64,000 nucleotides of DNA from CALOBA01 sp942491465. GTDB taxonomy: Bacteria; Pseudomonadota; Gammaproteobacteria; Chromatiales; Chromatiaceae. Made by a program: the position numbers and the translations under genes. The stretch spans positions 12,625-76,624 of the forward strand of contig CALOBA010000037.1 in NCBI GenBank assembly GCA_942491465.1. The letters are read 5' to 3'. The notes beneath the pieces are model-generated. The model was given only the letters and a program-made list of their open reading frames with translations. It was not told the DNA's origin and ran no database searches. The number at the start of each line of letters is the position of its first letter. Position 1 is the stretch's first letter. This document shows positions 49,723-57,845 of the stretch, one piece after another.

Positions 49723-50199
49723 TCAGACCCAGATCGCATCCCACAGCGGATAGTCGCCGATGCGCGTCACCAGCCCGGCGCGCAGCGGGTTGGCGACGAT
49801 GTACCGCGCCACCGCGCGCAGGTCGTCCTCCGCCCGCAAGCCGCGGTCGAAATAGCCATCCTGCCAAACCGCCCCGGTGCGCCCGATGCGGCGGTTGATC
49901 CGCTGCGCGCTGAAGCTCTTGACGCTGTGCATTACTGTGCGCAGCTCCGCGCCGTCGCTGAGCACGAAGAGCCAATGCAGGTGGTCGGGCATGACCACGA
50001 AGGCCAGGCTCTCGACGGCGCCGTGCTCGTGCTGGAAGCGCAGGGCATGGACCAGTTCTCGGCCGACATGGAGGTCGGCGAAGAACGCTTGGCGCTCGGC
50101 GGTGGCGGTGCGGAGGTGGTAGGCGCGCCCCGCTTCCGAGATGCGTCCCTTGCGCAGATCGCGGCTGTGCGGCGGCGGCTTCGGGGCTCTATCGGGCAT
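49723..50199 (-). CDS. rayT: REP-associated tyrosine transposase (RAYT)
   Basis: 158 residues from the ATG at 50199; the open frame extends into the flanking REPs but that part is not protein-like. A Y1 (HUH) transposase of the IS200/IS605 superfamily: HxH metal site in VVMPDHLHWLFVL (H73, H75), then GAVWQDGYFDRGLR, and the catalytic tyrosine in YIVANPLRAGLV (Y133). RAYTs bind and move REP sequences. It is bracketed by REPs of one family on both sides, the classic arrangement, and is presumably the enzyme that spreads them. Confidence 0.92.
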   Translation of the reverse strand: MPDRAPKPPPHSRDLRKGRISEAGRAYHLRTATAERQAFFADLHVGRELVHALRFQHEHGAVESLAFVVMPDHLHWLFVLSDGAELRTVMHSVKSFSAQRINRRIGRTGAVWQDGYFDRGLRAEDDLRAVARYIVANPLRAGLVTRIGDYPLWDAIWV

Positions 50200-50218
50200 G
50201 ATGCCTTGCGCGCGGCAG

Positions 50219-50401
50219 TCGCGGCTGGAAGCCGCTCCCACGGGCCCTACGCACTGTGGGAGCGGCTTCCAGCCGCGACTCCCCGCGCGCAAGCCCTATC
50301 GCGGCTGGAAGCCGCTCCCACCTGCCGCGTCCACCGTGGGAGCGGCTTCCAGCCGCGACTCCCCGAGCGCAGGCCCAATCGCGGCTGGAAGCCGCTCCCA
50401 C
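50219..50401. repeat. REP cluster on the 5' side of rayT (five copies)
   Basis: Copies at 50219-50241 (-), 50256-50278 (+), 50299-50321 (-), 50336-50358 (+) and 50379-50401 (-), same 23-base unit. The start-to-start spacing is exactly 37, 43, 37, 43, matching part of the array on the other side. It ends 9 bases before the PEP-CTERM-like gene's stop. Confidence 0.93.
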
Positions 50402-50410
50402 GCAGCAGAC

Positions 50411-51073
50411 CTAAGCCGCGGCGCGGCGCGCGCGCCAGCGGCGGATGCCGAAGGCGCCGGCGGCGAGCAGGGCGAGGGTGGGCGGGGCGGGGACATCCTG
50501 AGTGCCCGTGTCGCCGACCTCGATGCTGCCATTCGGCGTGTCGTTGTAGGCCCAGCGGTTGATGGTCACGCTGCGCGCTTCCACGTAGATCTCGCCCCAG
50601 CCGTAGAGGGTGTCCGAACCGGAAACAAAGCGGAAGCCGATGAAGTTGTTGCTGTTGCGCACACCGTTGCCAAACTGAGAGCCGATCGTGCCTGAGCTGG
50701 TTATTTCGATACGTGCACGGTCTCCGTTGCCTGCCCAGGCATAGGGATTGGTCAGCGTCGGCCCGACGGCAAGTCCCGCGGCAAGGTTGTTGAATTTTTT
50801 TCCACCGGTTGCGACCATCCCGCGAGCGTTTCGTCCCTGCGAGCTGAACGACACATAAACAGAAGAAGTTGAAACTGTGAATGTTTTGACCAGAAACTCG
50901 CTCCCCCCCGCTCCGTCGATATCCCATTCCGCGCTGGTGGTGCCGCTGAAGCTCACCGTGAAGGCGTTGGCATTGTCTTTGTAGACGATCGCGGCGTCGG
51001 CGCCCATCGGCACGGCGGCGGCGGACACCGCGCCGGTGGCGATGGCCAGGTGTTGCTTGAGTTTGGTCTGCAT
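50411..51073 (-). CDS. Secreted protein with a PEP-CTERM-like sorting tail
   Basis: 220 residues. A signal peptide (MQTKLKQHLAIATGAVSAAA...ADAA), a Gly/Ser/Asn-rich beta-type middle with few charges, and a C-terminal tail VPAPPTLALLAAGAFGIRR with a final WRARRAAA: short Pro motif, hydrophobic helix, basic end. This matches PEP-CTERM (exosortase) sorting signals, although the first box reads VPAPP instead of VPEP. Such proteins are delivered to the exterior together with exopolysaccharide. The exosortase is not in the window. Function of the mature domain unknown. Confidence 0.72.
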   Translation of the reverse strand: MQTKLKQHLAIATGAVSAAAVPMGADAAIVYKDNANAFTVSFSGTTSAEWDIDGAGGSEFLVKTFTVSTSSVYVSFSSQGRNARGMVATGGKKFNNLAAGLAVGPTLTNPYAWAGNGDRARIEITSSGTIGSQFGNGVRNSNNFIGFRFVSGSDTLYGWGEIYVEARSVTINRWAYNDTPNGSIEVGDTGTQDVPAPPTLALLAAGAFGIRRWRARRAAA

Positions 51074-51396
51074 GGCGTTGATACCTCTTAACAGGTTGGT
51101 TGCTGTCCGCCCCGATGCGATCCCGACGGCGCCGGCGGCATCGGCCGGCGGAGCAGAGGCGGCGTCAGTCTCGTACCCGACGGATTATTGAGTTTTTTAC
51201 AATTTCCGGCGCTGACGCCGGTACCAGGGGGGGGGTAGGCATAACTCATGCCGAATGTTGCTTTTCCGAGTGCATCCGTCGCCAAGCCACTGTTTCCAAA
51301 AGCCAGGTCGGGACGAGTCGGGGAATGCCTCATGCGGCTATCGGTGCGACCCCCGATCAACTGTAAAAAATACTGACAATAACGATGCCTGCCACC

Positions 51397-51419
51397 GTGG
51401 GAGCGGCTTCCAGCCGCGA
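51397..51419 (+). repeat. Isolated REP copy
   Basis: Single 23-base unit, same family as the rayT cluster, about 1 kb away. It lies in the 458-bp gene-free stretch 51074-51531, which otherwise holds only a poly-G run near 51230 and two short A-rich phrases. Confidence 0.9.
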
Positions 51420-51531
51420 CTCGGCGCTCATCCGCATCAGGTCAGAGTGATCGCACCATGACCCATCGCTACGATTCTCGATCCGCATTCTTGGCGCTTC
51501 GCCAAGACCAGCATACCGCCGCGGCTGAGTA

Positions 51532-52493
51532 TCACTCAGCCGCGGCGGCCCGCGCCTGCTCCAGCCACATATCGAAGGTTCCGCGGTTGGCCCTGATCCA
51601 GGCGTCGGCATGGCGCGCGATATCTGCCAGCCCGTCCTTGCCGCCGTGCATGACCAAGTTCTGGGCGTTGACCGCATTGCTGCCAAGCTGCATGACCTCG
51701 GAGCGGCACGGGTTAGCCGCCCACTCGCGGTTGGCGACGATGCGCTGCACATTGACGGGGAAGCCGGAGTTGAGGCCGTCATCCGAAGTGGCACCATCGC
51801 CCAGGCTCGCCGGGGGCACGTCTTTACCGGGGACCAGCACGCTGCTGACCCAAAACGGTGTCCAGGCGTAGTAGAGAATCGGCCGTAGCTGCTCGTAGCG
51901 TTCGATGGTATCGGCCATCATCGCCGAGTAGCTGCCCTGGTGATGGGTGACGGTGTCGCGCAACTCATAGGTGTCGAGGTGGCGCTCAATGACCTTGGCG
52001 CAGGCCCAGTCGGGGCTGCAGCCGACCAGATCGGCCTTGCCGTCGCCGTCGACATCGAACAACCGGGCGATGGTCGGATCCCGCAGCCTGGCGATGCTGC
52101 GCACCCGGAACGCTGTGGCGATGCGCTGATCGATCAGGTAGCCCTGCCGACAGCTGGCGATGTAGACGCCCGCCCGATAGAGTCTCTCGTCACCGCCGGC
52201 CCGTGCATAGAAATCCGCATGCAGCGGATCCCAATGGTTGGCCATGAACGTCGCCTCGCCGTCGGCCACGGCCATGTGACCGGCGGCATAGGCCATCTGC
52301 TTGATCGGCGAGACTTCGTAGCCGAGCGCCTGGAGCGCCTTCACAACCAGAAGGGTCTGGAAGGTCTCTCCCGCGATCGCGCTCTTGATCGGTTGGACCG
52401 CCTGTCGGCGCCGGGCTGATCGGCGGCCGAGCCAAGCGGCGCGGTCGCGAGCAGGACGGCACCGAACAGGCATCCCCGGATTGCGGTGCGCAT
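51532..52493 (-). pseudogene. Glycine betaine/choline ABC transporter substrate-binding protein, frameshifted
   Basis: From the ATG at 52493 the frame gives a signal peptide (MRTAIRGCLFGAVLLATA...GSAADQPG). The rest of the protein continues in the adjacent frame from about 52400 (AVQPIKSAIAGETFQTLLVVKALQALGYEV...). One missing base near 52400 explains it. The body is a ProX/OpuAC-type periplasmic binding protein: MANHWDPLHADF holds an aromatic-box position, and PILYYAWTPFWVSSVLV another. Likely ligand glycine betaine, choline or proline betaine. No permease or ATPase gene lies next to it. It may be a sequencing error or a real null allele; downstream sequence shows no other damage. Confidence 0.75.
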
Positions 52494-53094
52494 ACGGCTT
52501 TTCCAAATGGCTGACGGACGAGAGGGGGCGGCAGCGCAACAATATCCCGATCGCTCCGCGGCTGCTGTTACAACTTGGCCCGTTCGGTCCAGGCGAAGCT
52601 CGAATCCTGGCGGATGCATCGGCGGACAGTCAAGTTTCCGGTGCCACATTCCCGGAGTCTTAGCCAATTTTATATACCATACCAGCATCCAGGCTTGTGT
52701 CTTACAGAGAATCCCTTAGCCTAGCTAAGCGCAATTCAGTTTTTGAGCTCGACCAAGCCAGCGGAACATGCCGATCCATGCCTGCATGTATCACGCCCCT
52801 GATCGCTACGACGAGGCAACGGGGTGTTCAAGTCTTGTATTTTTTTTGCACAAAACACAAGACCTCAGGCTTTCTGAGACTTGACCCCAGGCTTTCTGGA
52901 GCGCGGCTCGCCGCTGCTCCAGCGTATCGCCCAGCCGCCGCCGAAGGCTGCCTGAACGACTTCGCCAGGGACGCGGCAACGACAACCGCCTCTGGTTTTG
53001 GTCGGTGGATAACTTGTGGGTATTCGGTTGATACCCTGTGGGTCATTCTTGCTGAAGAACTTGACAGACCAACTCAGGGCGTAATGTGATCGCC
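52494..53094. other. Gene-free interval (about 600 bp)
   Basis: No convincing gene. Noted structures: CTTAGCCTAGCTAAG palindrome near 52714, a poly-T run near 52842 flanked by GTCTTGT and ACAAGAC, and a direct repeat AGGCTTTCTG about 22 bases apart (near 52867 and 52889). The plus-strand frame 52697-53089 lacks any recognisable protein pattern. It may be decayed mobile DNA. Confidence 0.5.
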
Positions 53095-54627
53095 CTACCG
53101 CATCAGGACATCCACCAGAAACGCCTCGTAGTCCCCGCCGTAGCGCGGATCGGGTGAGCCCTTGAAGTGCAGATAGCTCTCGGTGCCGAGGGCTTGCAGG
53201 CGGCGATGCAGATGGACGCCGAATTGGGGTGCGTGGGTTGCCCACCCCTGCTCGCCCGGGGCCGGGGCAAGGGCGCGGTGCGGGTAGCCGAGGTAGATCG
53301 GCGGTGCCTCCGGCGATGCGAGCGCGTAGGGTGACAGGCGTCTGATCCAGGGCAGCCATTGCGCGCGTTGGGATAGCCAGCGCTCGAATGCAGCGGCCCG
53401 ACCGGCCTCGTCATAGATCCCGAAGGCGTGGGCGCCGTAGTCGATGCCGGGAATCCAGGCGCGCATCTGGCGGGGGTCCAGCGAGGTCTGGGCGTCTATG
53501 CCGACCACCGCCTGCGGTTGGGTCGACTGGCGGGAGATCGGATCCGGGCTCCACCCCTCCGCCATGTCCTCGTGCAGGGCCAGCCAGAGGGCCGTGAAGG
53601 CGCCCGCGGAGCCGCCGATGGCGCCGACCGCCTCAGGGTCGATCCGCAGCGGACCCGCGAGCCAGCGCAGGGTCTGTACCGCGCGGGCGGCATCTTCCAA
53701 GGGCATCCGTACCGCCGGCTCGATGCCGTGCCCCGGTGCGGTATGGATGAATCGATAGTTGATGGATGCGAAATGGATGCCGCGGTCCGGCAGCGTCGCC
53801 TGCAGCCCGAAGGTGTTGTCCTTGTCCAGCGCCCCCCATCCGCCGCCGTGAATCGCGATGACCAGCGCTGCCGGGGCGGCCTCCGGGGTTAGCCGGGCCG
53901 GGTAGACGTCGATGGTCTGGTGCCAATGCGGGCCGTAGGGGATGTTCCGCCAGGTCGCCGCCGGCTGGGGGCCGCCGGGCTGCCGGTCGAGCAGGCTCAG
54001 CCGGGCGCGGATGTCCTCTCCCGCGAACCGAAAGCTGCCGATCAGTGTCTTGCCGCCGTGGGCAACGGATTCGATGGTGCCCCTGAGGCGCGGCTGGTGC
54101 TGCTCGGTCAGTCGACCGAGGTCCTGCCACCGCAGCGTCGCCAGTCGGACCTTGCCGGCGGCCGGCAGCGGCTCCGGTTCGCGCGCCGCGGGCTTGCGCT
54201 CGATCACGGACAGCCGATAGCGATACCGCCCCCAGTTGCTCGCCGGCTCGAAGACGAACGACGGTGTCCCCTCCGGCGTCAGCGTCGCGATCGTTGCGAC
54301 GAAATCACCGGGGCGGATGTCCCCCGCACGCAGATATCGGGCGTCCTGGACGCCGTCAACGCGTCGATCCAGCGCGGTTGATTGGGCCAGCAGTGCCGAA
54401 GGCGTGGCCGGGACGTCGGCTAAGGATCGGTTCAGAAACAAGTGGCGCAGACGCCCGCTCGCTGAACCTTTTGATTGGCCATTTCGTGGTTGCGTCTGCA
54501 CCACTTGTTTCTGAACCTTGACTAAGGCCGCCGGCGCCGACGCGCCGACGCCCGCCACCAGCAATGCCGCCGCCAGGGCCCTGAAGCCGCGACCGAATCT
54601 GCGGGACGCCATCAACGGCCGCCGCAT
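53095..54627 (-). CDS. Secreted alpha/beta-hydrolase (esterase type) with an in-frame MITE insertion
   Basis: 510 residues. Signal peptide (RALAAALLVAGVGASA), then an N-terminal domain and a C-terminal esterase/lipase fold: oxyanion loop VIAIHGGGWGALDKDN and nucleophile AIGGSAGAFTALWLA, with the charge-relay His likely near the C-terminus. Residues about 36-69 (KVQKQVVQTQPRNGQSKG through RLRHLFLNR) are encoded entirely by a MITE plus one target duplication (102 bases, 34 codons, no stop). Without it the sequence would read ...APAALADVPATPS, joining the signal region to the mature start. The ATG overlaps the metallophosphoesterase TGA by one base (TGATG). Substrate unknown. Confidence 0.85.
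   Translation of the reverse strand: MRRPLMASRRFGRGFRALAAALLVAGVGASAPAALVKVQKQVVQTQPRNGQSKGSASGRLRHLFLNRSLADVPATPSALLAQSTALDRRVDGVQDARYLRAGDIRPGDFVATIATLTPEGTPSFVFEPASNWGRYRYRLSVIERKPAAREPEPLPAAGKVRLATLRWQDLGRLTEQHQPRLRGTIESVAHGGKTLIGSFRFAGEDIRARLSLLDRQPGGPQPAATWRNIPYGPHWHQTIDVYPARLTPEAAPAALVIAIHGGGWGALDKDNTFGLQATLPDRGIHFASINYRFIHTAPGHGIEPAVRMPLEDAARAVQTLRWLAGPLRIDPEAVGAIGGSAGAFTALWLALHEDMAEGWSPDPISRQSTQPQAVVGIDAQTSLDPRQMRAWIPGIDYGAHAFGIYDEAGRAAAFERWLSQRAQWLPWIRRLSPYALASPEAPPIYLGYPHRALAPAPGEQGWATHAPQFGVHLHRRLQALGTESYLHFKGSPDPRYGGDYEAFLVDVLMR
54421..54525 (-). mobile_element. MITE-like element, copy 7, inside a coding sequence
   Basis: Core 54424-54522 with TAA at 54421-54423 and 54523-54525 (TTA, a leucine codon, in the gene's sense). 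Both inverted repeats are intact and match copies 1 and 5 closely. Inserted between the signal peptide and the mature domain of the hydrolase without breaking the frame. Confidence 0.92.
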
Positions 54628-55634
54628 CAGCGAGGCGCGGGGGCCGCGCTGAGCCGATGCAGCGTCACCTCCGGCGGGCAGAAGAAGCGCAGCGGTACAC
54701 CGCAGGACCCGGTGCCGGCGGAGGTGTAGCCGATGAGGCCGCGCCGATGCCAGGTGCCCTTGAGCAGGTCGCGGGGGACATCGCAGACCTTGATCAGGGC
54801 ATGTCCGCCGGGGAGGCAGATCTGTCCCGCATGGGTGTGGCCGCTGAGCATGATGTCGAAGCCGTGGGCGGCGGCCTCGCGATAGACCTCGGGGGAATGA
54901 CTGAGGAGGACGGAGAAGCCGTCGGCGGGGATCTGGTCACGGACGCCGGCGAGGTCGTGGGTGCGGTAGAAATGCGGGTCGTCGATGCCGGCCAGGTGCA
55001 GCCGCGCGCCCTGATGCGCGATGCGCACCACCTCGTTGAGCAGGAAGCGCACGCCGGCGCGCTCCAGCGGCGGCACGATCTCGATAAAGTCGTGATTGCC
55101 GAGCACGGCGTAGACCGGGGCGGTGAGGGCCGGCAGCAGGGCGAGGGCCTCGGCCACCGACGGGCCGTGGTCGGCGTGGGTGGTGTTGCGCAGGTCGCCG
55201 GTGAGCACCGCCAGGTGGTAGTCGAGGCCGTCGATGGCCGCACGGATGCGCTCGACGATGACCGGGTCCAGGTCCAGGTGCAGGTCGCTCAGCTGCAGGA
55301 TGGTCAGCCCGTCGAGGGCCGCGGGCATGCGCGGATGGCGGATCGGGTGCTCGACGACCCGAATCGCCTGGAAGTTGCGGTAGCCCCAGCCCCAACAGCC
55401 GGCCAGGCGCACGACGCGCTCCACCAGCCGGTCGACGTCGACGAAGCGGCCGAGGCCGCGAAAGGGGTCTTCCTGATGCGACTCGCCGGCGACGTGATAG
55501 ATCTGCTCGGACAGGCGCTGGGAGAGTCGCGCGTCACCGAGCCGAAGGCGCAGGGCGTCCAGGTCCGCGGCATCGATGGCGCAGCCGTTCACCGCTGCCT
55601 GGACACCGATCCGGACCGGCTCGGCCATGGTCAT
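54627..55634 (-). CDS. Calcineurin-like metallophosphoesterase
   Basis: 335 residues if started at 55634; the frame is open to 55682. The N-terminal 110 residues are unassigned. Metal-site motifs follow in order: ILQLSDLHLD, LAVLTGDLRN, VLGNHDF, LSHSPEVY and MLSGHTHAGQICLP. Similar to YkuE-type phosphodiesterases, but with no evident signal peptide or Tat motif. It begins 22 bases after the stop of the synthase gene upstream and is coupled to the hydrolase downstream, so the three form one operon. Confidence 0.82.
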   Translation of the reverse strand: MTMAEPVRIGVQAAVNGCAIDAADLDALRLRLGDARLSQRLSEQIYHVAGESHQEDPFRGLGRFVDVDRLVERVVRLAGCWGWGYRNFQAIRVVEHPIRHPRMPAALDGLTILQLSDLHLDLDPVIVERIRAAIDGLDYHLAVLTGDLRNTTHADHGPSVAEALALLPALTAPVYAVLGNHDFIEIVPPLERAGVRFLLNEVVRIAHQGARLHLAGIDDPHFYRTHDLAGVRDQIPADGFSVLLSHSPEVYREAAAHGFDIMLSGHTHAGQICLPGGHALIKVCDVPRDLLKGTWHRRGLIGYTSAGTGSCGVPLRFFCPPEVTLHRLSAAPAPR

Positions 55635-55656
55635 CGCCCGGACGTGCCGACCCGGC

Positions 55657-57279
55657 TCAGGCGGCGCGCTCGGCCACCGCATCCGCCTCGGCCTCGGCGG
55701 GCAGGTCCGCCGCCTTGGCCTGGGCCTTCAGCGTCCAGTGGATGACCAGGTTGAGCATGCGCATGGCGGCACCGATGGCGGCGAAGACCTGGTTGGCATG
55801 CACGCCGCGGGTCTTGAACTCCCGCCCGCCCGCAAGCGTGGGGCTGACCCAGGTGATGGTGCACTCGGTGAGCGCGTCGGTGCGCCCGCCCTTGGGGATG
55901 CGCACCTCGTAGTCGACCAGGTGCGGCAGCGTCACCCCAAGGCGCTTGACCGGCTTGATCAGGGCGTTGGTGAAGGCGTCGAAGCCGCCGTTGCCGGCAC
56001 CCACGGCGGTGACCTCTTGGCCGCGCAGCTTGAGCTTGATGCTGGCGGTGGACTCCAGCCCGATGCTGCTGGACACGTTGCAGGACAACAGCTCCGCGTG
56101 GTTGTAGTCCTTGCTCTCCAGCACCTCGGCGATGATGAACGGCAGGTCTTCGGTGGTGATCGTCTTCTTGGAATCACCCAACTCGACGATGCGGGCCAGG
56201 ACCTTGCGCTGGTTCTCCTCGGACAGCGAGATGTCGAGCCGCTCCAGATTCTTGGCCAAGGATGCCTTGCCGGCGAGCTTGCCCAGGGCATAGTTGCGCC
56301 GGCGGCTGAAGCGCTCCGGCGACAGGCGCGTGTGGTAGAGGCTGCCCTTGCGGTCGCCGTCGGCGTGGATGCCGGCGGTCTGGGTGAAGACGTCGGTGCC
56401 GATGATGGGGGCGTTCTCGGCGATGCGCTTGCCGGCGAAGTACTGCACCAGGTCGCTGACGCGCACCAGATGGGACTCGTCGATATCGAGCTCGAAGCCG
56501 AGCTGGTCGCGGAGATTCACCGCCACCTCCGCCAACGAGGCGTTGCCGGCGCGCTCGCCCAGACAGTTGACGGTGCAATGCACGGCGGCGGCGCCGGCGC
56601 GGGCGGCGGCGAGCACATTGGCCGTGGCCAGGCCGTAGTCGTTGTGGGGGTGGAAGTCGAACAGCTGGCCGGGGAAGCGGCCGATCATGTCCGTCAGGGC
56701 CGCGAACACCCGCTCCGGGGTCATGACGCCCAGGGTATCGGGCAGCATGAAGTGATCGACACCGGCGCCGATCAGCCGATCCATGAAGCCGTAGACATAG
56801 TCGCGGTTGTCCACATAGCCGTTGGACCAGTCCTCCAAATACAGATTGATCCGCAGGCCGGCATCCTTGGCGATGGCGATGTCGCGCCGCACGTCCTCGG
56901 CGTGCTGGTCCAGGGTCTTGCCGAGCTGGGTACGGCAGTGCTTCTCGCTACCCTTGGCCAGCATGTTGATGACGCAGCCGCCGGCACCCCGAATCCACTC
57001 GACGCTCTTGCCGCCGTCGACAAACCCCAGCACCTCGACCCGGCAGTCCAGCTCGCGCTCGCGCGCCCAGTCGATGATCCGCGCCACCGCCGCCTGCTCG
57101 CCGCGGGAGACCCGCGCCGAGGCGACCTCGATGCGGTCCACCTGCACCAGCTCCAGCAGCGCCTTGGCGATGTTGGTCTTCTCATCGGGCGAGAACGAGA
57201 CGCCCTGGGTCTGCTCGCCGTCGCGCAGCGTGGTATCGAGGATGCGGATGCTCTTGCTGTCGGTATTCATCGGGCTCAT
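55657..57279 (-). CDS. 2-isopropylmalate synthase / (R)-citramalate synthase family enzyme
   Basis: 540 residues. HMGL-type barrel: ILDTTLRDGEQTQGVSFSP, VDRIEVASARVS, FHPHNDYGLATANVLAAARAG and TVNCLGERAGNASLAE. A C-terminal LeuA-type regulatory dimerisation domain (about 390-520) follows, starting LESTASIKLKLRGQEV. The DGEQTQGVSFSPDEK form is closer to Bacteroidetes-type citramalate/isopropylmalate synthases than to E. coli LeuA. So it may make citramalate for isoleucine or isopropylmalate for leucine; leuBCD lie 26 kb away without a leuA. An inner ATG (57270) is also possible. It reads divergently from the V-ATPase operon. Confidence 0.85.
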   Translation of the reverse strand: MSPMNTDSKSIRILDTTLRDGEQTQGVSFSPDEKTNIAKALLELVQVDRIEVASARVSRGEQAAVARIIDWARERELDCRVEVLGFVDGGKSVEWIRGAGGCVINMLAKGSEKHCRTQLGKTLDQHAEDVRRDIAIAKDAGLRINLYLEDWSNGYVDNRDYVYGFMDRLIGAGVDHFMLPDTLGVMTPERVFAALTDMIGRFPGQLFDFHPHNDYGLATANVLAAARAGAAAVHCTVNCLGERAGNASLAEVAVNLRDQLGFELDIDESHLVRVSDLVQYFAGKRIAENAPIIGTDVFTQTAGIHADGDRKGSLYHTRLSPERFSRRRNYALGKLAGKASLAKNLERLDISLSEENQRKVLARIVELGDSKKTITTEDLPFIIAEVLESKDYNHAELLSCNVSSSIGLESTASIKLKLRGQEVTAVGAGNGGFDAFTNALIKPVKRLGVTLPHLVDYEVRIPKGGRTDALTECTITWVSPTLAGGREFKTRGVHANQVFAAIGAAMRMLNLVIHWTLKAQAKAADLPAEAEADAVAERAA

Positions 57280-57490
57280 GCGGGTTGCGGGCGGCGGTCG
57301 GGGCGCCCTAATCTAGGACTTGCCGCGCATGATACGCCCGCCGGGCGGGTCTTGCCCGGAGCGGACGGCATCGTCGCGCCGTGATTGCGTCAGACCCTAC
57401 CACCGCGCTCGGGTTTGCAGTAACCTTGCCCTCCCCGCCCCTTCCCAATCCCTCCTCAACCCCTCCCCGAGTCGACAGGTCCCCACGACG

Positions 57491-57808
57491 ATGGACGATA
57501 CCCTCAACCGGCTGATCGAGGCCGAGACCCGTGCCGAGACCTTGGCCCAAGAGGCCGAGCGTGAACAGGAGCGGGTCATTCAGGCGGCGCTGGCCGAGAC
57601 CAAGGCCCTCGATCAGCGCTTCACCGCCCGCATCCCGGACATGCACCGCGAGCAGCTCAACAAGGCCGAGGAGCGCGCCGAGCAGACCGTCGCCGAGCTC
57701 AAACGCCGCTACGACGAGCGCCATGTGGAACTGCGCGACATGGCCGAGCAGCACGAGGAGGATGCCCTGCGCGCCGCCTTCCGGCTGCTGCTGGACCCGG
57801 AACATTGA
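57491..57808 (+). CDS. V/A-type ATP synthase subunit G/H (peripheral stalk)
   Basis: 105 residues, almost all helix with long runs of E, A, R and Q (EAETRAETLAQEAEREQERV), as in the coiled-coil G/H stalk subunit that pairs with E. It begins the operon. From 57280 to 57490 no gene or clear promoter is seen. Confidence 0.75.
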   Translation: MDDTLNRLIEAETRAETLAQEAEREQERVIQAALAETKALDQRFTARIPDMHREQLNKAEERAEQTVAELKRRYDERHVELRDMAEQHEEDALRAAFRLLLDPEH

Positions 57809-57845
57809 GCCCCTTGTCCACCCGCGCCGCCGAGCCCGCCGAGCG

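Noticed and set aside
49457..50401. CRISPR array
   Set aside because: Units alternate in orientation, spacers are short and partly similar to each other, and there are no cas genes; it is a REP/BIME array with rayT.
51176..51384. TGTAAAAAA-type phrases near the PEP-CTERM-like gene, compared with the regulatory motif reported for exosortase systems
   Set aside because: The second half of the motif does not match well and no -24/-12 promoter is visible.
52697..53089. 130-residue plus-strand ORF
   Set aside because: No motif or plausible composition and no ribosome site; treated as gene-free.
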